From the NCBI GenBank assembly GCA_006937955.1, contig SSNP01000001.1, forward strand, positions 3,664,819 through 3,728,818: a stretch of DNA of 64,000 nt, written 5' to 3'. The notes beneath the pieces were generated by a model that saw only the letters and a program-made list of their open reading frames with translations, ran no database searches and had not been told where the DNA came from. Below, in pieces: positions 38,664 through 48,902 of this stretch (position 1 is its first letter; each line of letters begins with the position of its first letter). This DNA comes from Pachypanchax playfairii (Eukaryota; Chordata; Actinopteri; Cyprinodontiformes; Aplocheilidae). A program made the translations under genes and the position numbers.

Positions 38664-38949
38664 TATCTTAAAAAACAGCTTTTATACATTTCCAACTGGT
38701 GTCTTTGTCCCGTTAAAATACACTAACAGTAACTGTTAAAACAGCTGAAAATTGATCTGTATTATTTTTGTAATGTATCCCAGTAATGTTCATCTGCAAA
38801 TTCAAGAAGACACATCTTGCATGTGCATTTTTAAATCTTAAATGAAATAAGTATCTTTTATATCTAGTCTTAATGGAAATGTAAATTACTCCATTAAACT
38901 TCTAAAATAGTAAATGATCGAACATGAAAAGCATTTGTAACGTAAGGTT

Positions 38950-39126
38950 TTTCAGCGACATTGTTGGTCACGCATAATTTTACAATAAAGTTGCGTTTGA
39001 AGTGACGTCATTTTCCATAGGAACAGCTGATGTAGGAAATCTGTTTCACACATCACCTGCTCGCGAATTCATGTCGGTGCAGTTCTATCTGTGGCTCTAG
39101 TTTGAAGGAAAAAAAAGTCGGACAAC
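38950..39126 (+). promoter_or_regulatory. EMC7: EMC7 promoter with palindromic CRE
   Basis: The gap between the KATNBL1 poly(A) signal and the EMC7 ATG is under 0.5 kb. It contains a perfect TGACGTCA at 39003-39010, the CREB/ATF palindrome, 117 bp before the ATG. CpG words (CGCGAATTC, GTCGG) cluster around 39060-39120. No TATA box is evident. Confidence 0.5.
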
Positions 39127-40783
39127 ATGTTACAGAGTCAAAGTTTAACACTGTTATGGCTTTTACTCCACGTTACGTTAGTTGTGGTTAGCTGTTTCAC
39201 TGACATGGATTCGGGGCCTGGTGTAAGTGTATCGACGCAGCCGAACGGAGATCGGTTCAAAATTGAGGGAAGAGCAATTGTTCCCGGCGTAAAGACACAA
39301 GACTGGGTCTCCACGGCCAGAGTCTTGGTTGAGGGGGAAGAATTTGTAGGTTTTTTAAGGTAAGAAACAGCCAGAGTTGCAGGCGGTGGACTGTTAGCTA
39401 TAACTGCTAACATTAGCATTACCTGCTAGCTGTCGGTGACCCAACAGCAGGGATTTTTTGAGAAACGGAAGCTTCAAACTACCTTGGTTTATTTACAGCT
39501 TCCTAACGGAATGTAACTATATTCAACTTGTCATTTGATTTTAGTTTCATCATGAATTCGGTGAGACAACGTTTCCAACTGAGTCTGTTTAAACTGCAGC
39601 ACAAGTCACTGTTTTGGGTTATTTATTTATTTTTTTGCTTTTTCTTATGGTGTTGAACTTACACTGTCTCTGAAATACAAACCGGCGGAAAACAAATCAG
39701 TTTTTGCTGAAATCTGGTACTCAAATGAAAGGAAATAGCTTTTTAAACTATTAATTCTCAAATAAGTGTTCAGAACTATTTCTCATATTTTCAGCAACCG
39801 TAAAAACTTAAGGTTCATAACAGTTTAAAAGTGTTTTTAATCGTGTTTTGGGTCTTGTTGGGTTAGTCCATGGTACGTTTTATTATTAACATGCACTTTG
39901 TTTCAGAACTGATGGGAGTTTTGCTGTGAATGACGTTCCTTCGGGGTCTTACGTTGTTGAAGTTGTTACCCCCACATATAGATTTGAACCTGTGCGTGTT
40001 GATATCACTTCAAAGGGAAAAATGAGGTGAGATTTAATATTTTTTATTGTTGTTGAAGCCAAAAAAGGGAGTGAATGCTTTGTGTTGTGTTTGATTGGCT
40101 TTGGAAAACGAGCGTTTTATTCTAGTGCAGCTTTGTATGACATTGTGTTGTTTGATAGGGCACGTCTTGTGAACTACATTAAGATCTCAGAGGTTATCCG
40201 CCAGCCCTACCCTCTTCAGATCCGGTCCTCTGGTCTTCACAGTTACTTTATGAAGAGAGAAACATGGGGCTGGACAGATTTCCTCATGAACCCCATGGTA
40301 AGAATATATTTTAAAATACACTAAACCTGTTAAATATTATGTTATTTCAGTTCTGTAGATACAGTGTCAAAGTTTTGTGTGATTTTGATTTGGTAAGATT
40401 GTTCTTAAGTTTTTGTTGCTTCTGCAGGTTATGATGATGGTTTTACCCCTGCTGATTATTGTCTTGCTACCCAAGGTGGTCAACACCAATGACCCTGAGA
40501 TGAGAAAGGTAGAACATACCTTCCAGTCTTGTTTTCCAGTTCTGATCATTTAATCTCAACGTCTCCTCCTTTCCTTTCAAGTAATCCTTAATTACTTAAT
40601 CTGAAGCTCTCTGGTTCCTTGACATCTTTACAGGAAATGGAGCAGTCCATGAACATGCTGAACCCCAACCCTGAGCTTCCAGATGTATCTGAGATCATGA
40701 CCAAGCTCTTCTCTGGGTCCAAGGGCTCTAGCAAGGCAGGCAGCAGCAGCAAGGGCAGCAGGCCAGTAGCCAAGAGGAGGTAG
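39127..40783 (+). CDS. EMC7: ER membrane protein complex subunit 7 (EMC7)
   Basis: Subunit of the nine- to ten-part EMC, which inserts tail-anchored and multipass proteins into the ER membrane; EMC7 supplies a lumenal beta-sandwich domain and one TM segment. Exons 39127-39359, 39907-40026, 40159-40297, 40428-40508 and 40634-40783 splice in frame at GT-AG sites and give 240 aa (human about 242). A signal peptide spans roughly 1-22 (LTLLWLLLHVTLVVVSC). The lumenal domain has DRFKIEGRAIVPGVKTQDW, the R-TDGSF joint, GSYVVEVV and RVDITSKGKMRARLVNYI. The segment [20 protein letters not shown] leads into the TM helix (about 163-182), followed by the conserved cytosolic EMEQSMNML and a Ser/Gly/Lys-rich tail ending AKRR. 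Nothing appears broken. It is tandem with KATNBL1. Confidence 0.96.
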
Positions 40784-40855
40784 TACTGTACTGCTGAAGC
40801 AAGATTTTTAAGTCTCATGTCCTCCGTCTGAGTCCGTTGTACAGATTTCTTTATC

Positions 40856-40861
40856 AATAAA
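40856..40861 (+). terminator. EMC7: EMC7 poly(A) signal
   Basis: AATAAA 73 bp after the TAG stop, giving a short 3' UTR. Confidence 0.75.
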
Positions 40862-43800
40862 TGTTTTGAGCACATCCTAATGTCCAGGATACTATTTTAA
40901 AGTGAGTAAAACATTTGTTTCAAACTGCACTGATCTCAAAAATATCTGCAAAAGCAGTTAAGTTTTATTTGCTATAAACGTACTTTCTGCTTGTAACAGC
41001 TTTTCCTCAGTTTTTCCCTGCGCTAAACCTCCATTGTGTAATTCTTCCAGTGCTGCTAAATTCCTTTATCTAAAAAAAGAGCATATATATATGCATATAA
41101 GAGTTTTTTTCTCTGTTTTTGGGGTGGGGTGGGGTCAATTTTGGTAATGCAACTGTGAATGACAATAGATTACATTTTAAGATTGATAAATTCGTATTTA
41201 AAACTCTAGATAAATAAATTACAAATGTATAGAGTTGTGTTTTTATTTCAGATTACCATATTTGTTTGAGATTAAACTTTAAGTCATTGTGGTGTATGGT
41301 ACTGTATGGCTATAATTTACATGCAGTACAAGATGTGCCTGAGGTGTATAAATTAAAATTATAGTCACTAATCAGTAAAAAGTGAGGAAACTGCTTGGTT
41401 TTCAGATCTCTATGGAGTGTAACTTGTTTCACTTTAAATAAACCGGAGCGTAAAGTCAATATTAAACTCATTAACAAACATGTCTTGTGTTAAATTTTCT
41501 TATTTCTTACCAACATTGTCATTTTAGCTCTGAAGTTTCAACCACTTTTCATCATTCATTTTAGCTTGACTTTAAAGTTTAAAGCTAAAGTTTTAGTTTC
41601 AAAGTAAAGAAATGGTGCCAGAAGTCCTTGTTTCTTCAGTTTCAGGGTCTCGCCATTTGATGAGAGCAGATGTTATTGTTGATAAAAGAAGTTTTATGAA
41701 CTTCGAAGACATTGAACCTCAAGGATGTAGAATGAACTTGAATTCAAAGTGATGCATTAACTAGATAAAAGATCATTTTTCTGGCCCCAAGCACAAAAAG
41801 TCATAAAAGTAAAATCTAACCCTGTACTGATGTGGCTTGTACTCTGATTCATCTCCTTGAGAAGTGAGTAAGGTCCTTCGAAGATCAGCGAAAAAGATAT
41901 GCTCAGGTTTTTGTTTCTTTTAAAGTTAGGAATTAAATATTTATATAATATAAAATAATATTTTAGCTTTAAAAATATTAAATAAAAACCAAAACAATGT
42001 ATTAGTGTTTATCTGATTTACAGTAACTATAATGATTGATGATCCATCTCTTAGAAAAACCTTGGATTTAATCGTATTCATGTTATTGTAAATGCATTAC
42101 AAAGACCAGTTTATTAAACATTGTCTAATCAAAGGGGTTTTTGTATTTTTATGGTTATTAATTTCCGGTACAGACATGAAACTTTCATGGGTATTTACAC
42201 TGAAAAATAGGATGTAGTTATTCAACTGCAGTGTTTAATGGACTGTACAACAAAGGACAAGGTTTTATTCTTTTGTCCTGATGATGCAACAAACGAAGAC
42301 ACTTACAGTTTTATTGCAGAGCCAGAGGGACTGACCTAGAGTCTCCTGAGACCTGCAGAACATCCACTAAACTCTGACATTTTTCTTTATGCCATATTAT
42401 CATTTCTATTGTGTGTGATTATGTAGAGTTGTATAGTTGAAATTTTGCCTTTATTTGAGAAAATAATTCATTTACTAAAGATTGAAGCAGTTTACATTTA
42501 GAAGAAGTGAAATTCAGCATAATCAGTGGAATAAATTATTTCTATTCTAAAGTATTTCTAATATTTGGACACCGCAAATTTAAGAATATAGTTAAGACTC
42601 AATAAGTTTGAAAGGAATTCTCTCTCTTTAATTCTAATACATTGTGTTGATCTAAGAAAAAAAGGACTTGCTTCAACAATTTTTGTTCATCACAATCAAA
42701 ATTCTACATTATCTTGCGAATATTTCCATGTTTTCAAGTTTTAATAAGTACCAAAGAAAAGTAGTGATGAATGTGTGATGCATGTCTGGCTACCAGTAGT
42801 AACATGGTAAATGTGCCAAAACATAAATACATGCTGGCTCTATAAATGGAGCTTAACAAGCTTTGGCAACAACACAGACTGAAAACTACAAAGAAGAAAG
42901 TGAGTCTTCACATATTAAAGTGACATGCTCCAAATATGTTGTTTTACTCAATGAAACTCATTTTAAATGTAAATTCAGACCTTCAAACCAATCCAAACAG
43001 TTTAACAGTGAAAAAAATATATAATTAGACTATTAAAAATAAGCTGGCTTGTGAGATTTAGAATTCTGGCCCACAAATTTAATATCTAGCATTAACATTC
43101 TAGTAAACTTTTGAAAATGACAAATATTAAAATGCCAATTGAGTAAATGAGATAGTGTATTTAAATGAATGTAAACATGGGTCATCACAGCCTCTAGTTT
43201 ATCAGGTGTTAGAGAAAAATTGTCATTTTTTTAATGTTTTGGCATTAAATGCCATAAAAACTGAATACCTCTTGTCACTGGTAAATGTAAAAAACATAAA
43301 GGAATTAAATTGTTTGTGTAATGTTTGAATGCATCTCTTGGAGTATTGTATGTTTTTTCGGTGTACTGTAAAGCCATAAAACATCAGTCTGATCCAGTTT
43401 TGTATTAAAACCATACCACGGAAACCACAGAGAACTTTATTTTATGTACAGTAGTAGTTGGATTTACCAAAGCAGGATCGTTATCACTAACCAATTTGTC
43501 CAAATAACCTGATAGATCAAACAGAAATTCAAAAACGCACACAAGACACATCAATGCAGTGTAAACAGAGCTAGTATAAAAACTTCGAACAGAAACTCGG
43601 TAAACAACTGGACTTTTACTGATGTGACAGAAAAACAATAGCAGCAAGTAGCAAGAGAATTCAAGAGTCACATGACATGAGAACGTTGATGCGATTGGAC
43701 AGTAAATCTGTATATTTTTACTAAGACTTTTATTTTTTACTCTGTGTACAGAAATGTCAATATAAAGAAGTGTGTGACAATTAAAGTCTGTAATTTAGTG

Positions 43801-44320
43801 TTATGACAAAAAAAAAGGATAAAATTAGCTCTCGTAGCTTTAACCTGAACAAAAAGTGAGAATCCAAATCAGCACTGGAGGAGATGAATGAATGGTTTGT
43901 GTGAAAGGTGTACAACAATACAGCAACAGACTGATTTTAACATCTTTATGTCAATATATTAAAAGAGCACTTCACCAGTTCAACATCACACCTCCACAAT
44001 TCCTGACGGACTGTTAAAAAAAATAATAAAATCAACACATTCAATCCAGTTTTAAGGTGTTTTAAACGTTTTTTCCTTCTTGTTTGGCACATTAACCACA
44101 ATACAACACAATTAATGATGTTTCAGGCAGAAATTTGGATGTTTCTTCTGAATTGACGCAGTCTAAAAACAAGTTTTAACCAGAGGTGATAATTTTACAC
44201 CTTTACTTTAAACACATTTCTTTAACATTTAGTTGTGTAAGAATCTGTGGATCAAACTTTCCTTATAACAACAGCCATTTAGTCATTTATCTGGCTTTTG
44301 TTCATTCCCCACCAGCATGT
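40862..44320. other. EMC7-CHRM5 tail-to-tail interval
   Basis: Convergent intergenic region of about 3.4 kb. It contains an AT run (41082-41099) and a G-rich GGGGTGGGGTGGGG (41121-41134). A plus-strand TATA-box/5' splice-site pair at 42841-42905 is listed separately. The right part is probably CHRM5 3' UTR, with minus-strand AATAAA hexamers at 44321-44326 and 43729-43734. The minus-strand frame 43405-43671 has no recognised similarity. Confidence 0.45.
42841..42905 (+). promoter_or_regulatory. Candidate TATA promoter with short 5' UTR exon
   Basis: TATAAATG at 42841-42848 is followed, at the usual 25-30 bp spacing, by AACAACACAGACTGAAAAC. A consensus donor GTGAGT begins at 42900 after AAGAAGAAA. 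A transcript starting near 42870 would have a roughly 30-nt first exon without an ATG and would run antisense towards CHRM5. No downstream coding exon was recognised, so this could be a lncRNA promoter or a chance arrangement. Confidence 0.25.
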
Positions 44321-44385
44321 TTTATTAAACACAAAGTTCTCATGCTGAACATCAAACATAGCAAACAAACTCAAGCGTCTGGCTG

Positions 44386-45879
44386 TCAGTTCATTTTATT
44401 GTTGACGTTTGGATTTTGCCCACCCCAGTACAGCTTGTCCTCTCCTCTCCTCCTCTTCCTCCACTGGCAGAGCAGAAGCATGCGAAAGGTCTTCTGGAAG
44501 GTCTTGTTGCAGAGAGCGTAGCACATGGGGTTGATGGTGCTGTTTACGTAGCACAGCCAGTAGCCTAAGTGCCAGAGAGACACTGGGATACACTCAGCAC
44601 AGAAAGTGGAGATGAGCACCATGATGTTGTAGGGTGTCCACGTGAGGATGAAGGCCAGGAGGATGGCACTGAGGGTCTGAGCTGCTTTCTTCTCTTTCAC
44701 AAGCACCATCCTCTTCCTCTTCGTGATCTGGTTCTTTAGGGTGGGGTCGATAGGTTTGGAGGTGGAGGTGCTTTTTGTAGGCTCCTCTATCTCAGCAGAA
44801 CATGCTGGATTTGCTGAGTTGCCATTTTTACCCTTTGAGTCAGGTTTAAACTTGTAGGAGATGGCCTTTTTTTGGTTCTTTTGAGGAGTGGAAAAATACT
44901 GCTCCACCGAATAATCTACCTTCCCATTCTTATTACTTTGTCCAGTATGTTGATCTTTAAATGATCCTTCTGGGGTTTCTATTGAAACATGATGCTCCTC
45001 TTCCTCTGATGATGTGTAGCTGTTGAAAGATGTGATCTGGTCTGCATTCGCCCATGCTTCATCTGATCTTGTGGTAGTTTTAGTGGCATTACTTTGATTG
45101 GATGAGGACCAGGAAGCCTGACTCTGGTCCCTCCTCTCTCTGGTAAAACGAAAACAAGAATGAATAATGGTCTTCTGTGGTTTAGTCCCTTCTGGAACAT
45201 TTTCTGTTGTTAGACCTTGCAGCTCTGCAAGATCTTTTGTTCGTTTTTGTGTCTCCTTGTAGATCCTGCAGTAGAGTATGGTCATAACTGAGACAGGGAT
45301 ATAGAAAGCAGCGATGGCGGTTCCAAATGTGATCACAGGCTCAGTTAAAAACTGGATTTGACACTGGTCCATAGGCACTTTTCTTTCACCTACAAAGTAC
45401 TGCCAGCACAGAATGGGTGGTGCCCAAAGAACAAAAGACACAAGCCAAGCCAGACCAATCATGATGGCCGCTCTCTTTGGCGTTCTCTTTGCCCTGTATG
45501 TCAGTGGCCTTGTAATAGAAAAGTATCTGTCAAAGCTAATGACAAGTAAGTTCATAACTGAAGCATTGCTGGCTACATAATCCACTGCAAGCCAGAGATC
45601 ACATGCAATGTTCCCCAAGGACCAGTAGCCCATCAATATATAAGTAGTGTATAGGTTCATGGACAACACTCCTATGATGAGGTCAGCAAAGGCCAAACTT
45701 AGCAGGTAGTAGTTGTTTACAGTCTTCAGCTGGCTGTTCACTTTGAAGGATAGCATCACCAGTACATTTCCAACTATTGTTATCAAGCTGACGATAGCAG
45801 ACACTGTGGCGATGGTTATTACCTCCCAAAGGCTGTGAGCATTTGATGCATTGCCAAAAGTGCTGTTTTGGAGATCCAT
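44386..45879 (-). CDS. CHRM5: Muscarinic acetylcholine receptor M5
   Basis: Class A GPCR that binds acetylcholine at the plasma membrane and couples to Gq/11 and phospholipase C. One uninterrupted coding exon of 497 aa, as in other muscarinic receptors. N-glycosylation sites are at N5 and N10. Asp66 lies in TM2 (LAFADL). The extracellular Cys93/Cys173 are the disulfide pair. The orthosteric Asp100 is in TM3 (WLAVDYVASNASVMN) and DRY is at 117-119. A large third intracellular loop (about 209-394), rich in Ser/Thr/Glu (SSEEEEHH), leads to KEKKAAQTLSAIL. TM6 has WTPYN (414-418) and TM7 has NPMCY (450-454). Loop length and the KRKRMVLVKEKK approach favour the Gq group (M1/M3/M5), and position beside AVEN and EMC7 identifies M5. 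Teleosts may have two co-orthologues (a/b), which I cannot tell apart here. The gene is convergent with EMC7 and divergent from AVEN. Confidence 0.95.
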   Translation of the reverse strand: MDLQNSTFGNASNAHSLWEVITIATVSAIVSLITIVGNVLVMLSFKVNSQLKTVNNYYLLSLAFADLIIGVLSMNLYTTYILMGYWSLGNIACDLWLAVDYVASNASVMNLLVISFDRYFSITRPLTYRAKRTPKRAAIMIGLAWLVSFVLWAPPILCWQYFVGERKVPMDQCQIQFLTEPVITFGTAIAAFYIPVSVMTILYCRIYKETQKRTKDLAELQGLTTENVPEGTKPQKTIIHSCFRFTRERRDQSQASWSSSNQSNATKTTTRSDEAWANADQITSFNSYTSSEEEEHHVSIETPEGSFKDQHTGQSNKNGKVDYSVEQYFSTPQKNQKKAISYKFKPDSKGKNGNSANPACSAEIEEPTKSTSTSKPIDPTLKNQITKRKRMVLVKEKKAAQTLSAILLAFILTWTPYNIMVLISTFCAECIPVSLWHLGYWLCYVNSTINPMCYALCNKTFQKTFRMLLLCQWRKRRRGEDKLYWGGQNPNVNNKMN

Positions 45880-45952
45880 TATCCTGTGTTATCTTTTTGT
45901 GTCACAAATGGAAAAAGCCTGTTTGAAACTCCATGTAGACTCGACTGGTAGC
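45880..45952 (-). other. CHRM5: CHRM5 5' UTR part of the coding exon, with acceptor
   Basis: On the minus strand CTTTTCATTTTAG ends at 45953 and is followed by 73 nt leading to the ATG. A pyrimidine-rich acceptor here matches the known muscarinic layout of non-coding 5' exon(s) spliced to a single coding exon. Any such exon must lie beyond 45953, towards and probably across AVEN exon 1 on the opposite strand. Confidence 0.6.
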
Positions 45953-45953
45953 C

Positions 45954-46241
45954 TAAAATGAAAAGAAAATAATGGTGAGCTATAAACATGTGCAAAAATA
46001 TTTTTCATAATTTTTGTTTTAAGTTGTTTATTAAATAAAATTTTATTAATACAGTTGACGTTTAAACTTGAATATATGTTTATTTGAAATATTTATGTGA
46101 AGAAAGACATGTTTTAAAAGTGGGAATTGGGCCTGGAACCATAGACCTGGAACACAAAACTATTCGTAGGACACTATTCAACGTAACACCCAAAGAGGCG
46201 TCACACACTAAACAGCTCGCCCTCAGTAAACAGCTACAGTA
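45954..46241. promoter_or_regulatory. AVEN: AVEN promoter/5' UTR region
   Basis: The 288 bp between the CHRM5 acceptor and the AVEN start codon must contain the AVEN promoter or 5' UTR. It also lies within the expected CHRM5 5' intron on the other strand. No TATA box is apparent near the expected start. CpGs occur at 46160-46225. Confidence 0.4.
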
Positions 46242-46412
46242 ATGGAGGGCAGAATTGTTCGTGGCAGGGGAGGCAGCTGGAAGAAAGGCAACCGGAGTGG
46301 AAATGATACTGGCAGTGAACACAGAAGTCGAGGAAGAGGAGGCCGCGGAAAACGAGACCACCACCGGGGTCGTGGACGTGGTGGAGGTTCCTATGCAAGC
46401 TTCCTACAACGG
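46242..46412 (+). CDS. AVEN: AVEN, first coding exon (RGG-rich N-terminus)
   Basis: Encodes 57 residues beginning MEGRIVRGRGGSWKKGN and containing RSRGRGGRGKRDHHRGRGR before SYASFLQR, then a consensus donor GTAAGT in phase 0. AVEN inhibits apoptosis through BCL-xL and APAF1. Its arginine-methylated RGG/RG region binds G-quadruplex mRNA to promote translation (recalled from the human protein). Human AVEN has a longer Gly/Arg/Ala-rich start; this version is compact but keeps the RG repeats. The ATG opens the only frame compatible with exon 2. Confidence 0.88.
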
Positions 46413-47847
46413 GTAAGTGTGCAACCGAAGAGTGTTTCCCCACTGAACCAAACTCCATTGAAAATCTCTAAAGATTTTTGGTTATTTTAAAAAAATCAAA
46501 AAAACTTAGTCCACGGAAACAATATTAGTCCAGATAAGTTGTCAGCTGTAAATCGGTGTTATTGGCTTACATTTCAAGGATGAGTTTAGCTAGTTTTATG
46601 CTACTCAGAAACTTGAAACGTACACAATAATACTTAATTTTATGCATTTATTCAGACAGTAGTAGTAAAATTTTGGCCTTTGATACGACGTTAGAGGCTT
46701 TAGCTTAATTTCCACAGAGGTGTTCTGTCAGATGATGCGCCTAACACGGAATTAGAGGAGAAACAATAGGGGCTCCTTGATTGCAATCATAGAAATAACT
46801 TTTGGTACATAGGGGCTCCTTGATTGCAATCATAAAAATCTCCCTGGTGCATCCATACCTGCCATGTGGTCGTTGATGACATGGCTGTAAAAAAGTGCAC
46901 TATTTTGTCAGAGTGTTGTGAGGGGACGTGATTACGCAAATGCACAGCAGCTGTGCCAAGTCTCACGCGTCACATTTCCGTTGAATAATTTTGGAAATGT
47001 TTCTGCCGAAAAACACGAGGAAACATATGACGCAGACAAACATAATAGTAGTTTTATTTTTATTTTTAGTTTTGGCACTAAGGCAAGGTTTGTCAAGCGG
47101 AAGGACCGTGACCAGCAGGAATGCGTTAGTGGGCACTTTGCAACACTGGGTCGAATCCGAGATTTAAACCAGTTAAGTTACTTACAGATGCCAATATCTG
47201 CATTTAGATTGTGTTAATTGAAATAATCATTTATTCATATGGCCAGTAACCAAATTGCACACAATAGCCTGATGCTTGTGTGTTTAACTGCACTATTTCA
47301 ATCATTCTGGGGGAGAGTTAGCTGCACATCAGACCTTGACATTAGACTGCAGATGTTTTTGTTGTAAACTATGTTTTGAAAAGGTTTTAATCTCCCAACG
47401 CAAATGAAGAACCTTGCATAAACTGTTGTCTGAATTTCTGCCACATTTTAAAATTAATGCATTTCAAATGAATAATTTTTTTAGGACAAATATTGAAAAC
47501 TGAAATATTAAACACATAAAAGAAAATCTGCACCATGGCAATAAACTAAAGCAATAATTACCTTCACATTGCTTCACTTTTACATAAACAGAGTAATAAT
47601 AATATTGTATTTTTTTATTTGTATATCTGTTCCTACAGGTATTTTTAAAGTGCCGGTAGACAAATAAATTAAATAGGAGGATACAAATTATATTTAAAGC
47701 AAAGGTTGTTTCTGTTTTATTATTAAACTGTATTGGCTCTTGATTCATGCTGGTGAAGTCGAATCTGAATTCCTCATTTAAAACCTTAAAGAGAGTTTGT
47801 CGTTTGTCTAAATATCACTTGCTGGCTTTCTATTTGTTCTCCTGCAG
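46413..47847 (+). other. AVEN: AVEN intron 1
   Basis: GTAAGT at the left, TTCTCCTGCAG at the right, 1435 bp. It contains a direct 25-bp repeat (46767-46791 and 46810-46834). The open frame at 46918-47217 has no recognised similarity and lies in the intron. Confidence 0.8.
46767..46834. repeat. Two-copy 25-bp direct repeat, 43-bp period
   Basis: The 25-nt word starting TAGGGGCTCCTTGATTGCAA and ending TCATA occurs twice without mismatch, at 46767-46791 and 46810-46834, separated by 18 bp. It looks like a recent small tandem duplication with a diverged spacer. Confidence 0.9.
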
Positions 47848-48019
47848 AACCAAGATGAAGGAGAAAAATCTGAGGATGAAGATGAAGGGATGGAGGTGTT
47901 CTCCAGGAGGAAGTTGGAGTCAAATTGGGACCGTTACAAGGAGGCAGAGAGGGAGGAGGAAGATGATGACGTGCCCACTCATAGAGGAACAGACTACCAT
48001 GTGCTGCTTGAGTCAGCAG
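47848..48019 (+). CDS. AVEN: AVEN, second coding exon
   Basis: Acceptor TTCTCCTGCAG, then 172 nt in frame with exon 1, ending at GTAAGA. The peptide has an acidic part (NQDEGEKSEDEDEGMEVF), then SRRKLESNWDRYKEAEREEE, the diagnostic AVEN block (human SRRKIESNWDRYQDIEKE, recalled), and RGTDYHVLLESAG, after which human AVEN continues with DSF.QFRF..EKEW. The last codon is split after its first base. The following exon was not found in this window, so the gene is partial here: 114 complete codons plus one base, out of roughly 330-360 in the family. Confidence 0.92.
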
Positions 48020-48386
48020 GTAAGATCTGACAAACAGGATGCTGGTTTGGCCTCCTGCTCCTGCTCTGCTAACATTTCTGACATCATTTGCTCCTGAGTC
48101 TGTTTGCTGCTGCGTCAAATACTCGACTGACTCTTGTTGTTGTGAACTTGTCTCTGTATTCTAATTAGTTAGCTTGCATTTAGCGACTTTAATTGCTCTG
48201 TATGAAAACCGTTTTCTGGTGGCTGCCTTGTTTGACTTTGCTAATTTCAGCCCCAGTAGTTGTGGCTCGGGCCCCCGGGCTCTCCACAGTCTCTGATTCA
48301 GCTGATGTTTCTTTCCCTGAAGGATCATGAGACAGAGAGCTCGATGTTTGCTCATTAGAGCATAGCTTGAGATTTCATCAGATATA

Positions 48387-48881
48387 CAGCACTGTGCAAA
48401 AGTTTTAGGCAGTGGAAAAAATCTAAACGAAATCAATATTTGCTGTGAGCAGCTGTAACTTTAAATCAGCATCAATTCTTGACGTGCAGCCAGTTTGAGA
48501 AGGAACTCAGTCACTACTTGGAGACACATCAACATATCTTCTTTGTCCTTCTGTCTCTTCATGTTTTCACCAACATAATCAATGATGTGGAGTTTAAGGA
48601 TGCATGAAGGATAAATCTCCTTGATTGTTTCATTCTGCAGCTTTTCAGTTAATTAACAACATCCTTCTAAAGCAGAACTACAGCAATATTTACATATTTG
48701 TGTTATCAGAACAGCTGTACCCCAGAAAATCTCTCTTTGTGCAAGACTAACTAAAGCTAATGTTCACAGCACATATTGATGTGATTATCATTTTTCAAAT
48801 GGATAAAAATAAACAATTTATACTTATTAAATCATTATTTTACGCAGCATTTTGTCACACCTGTCTAAAACTATAGCACAG
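48387..48881. mobile_element. Tc1/mariner-type MITE
   Basis: The left end has CACTGTGCAAAAGTTTTAGG and the right end, on the other strand, has TACTGTGCTATAGTTTTAGA. They match at most positions as terminal inverted repeats and are bordered by TA (48385-48386 and 48882-48883), the Tc1/mariner target. The terminal word 'tgtgcaaaagttttaggca' is a familiar teleost transposon end. No transposase frame lies inside the roughly 495 bp, so the element is non-autonomous. Confidence 0.7.
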
Positions 48882-48902
48882 TACCATTAGTGGAACAAAT
48901 CA

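Noticed and set aside
44395..44400. Minus-strand AATAAA at the CHRM5 stop codon as poly(A) signal
   Set aside because: It lies within the last codons (NNKMN), so a downstream hexamer (44321-44326 or 43729-43734) is more likely.
44186..44521. Plus-strand open frame of 111 codons overlapping the CHRM5 3' end
   Set aside because: It is antisense to the well-supported receptor coding sequence and has no recognisable similarity.
46918..47217. 99-codon plus-strand frame in AVEN intron 1
   Set aside because: Exons 1 and 2 join in frame without it, it has no matching splice sites, and no family is recognised.
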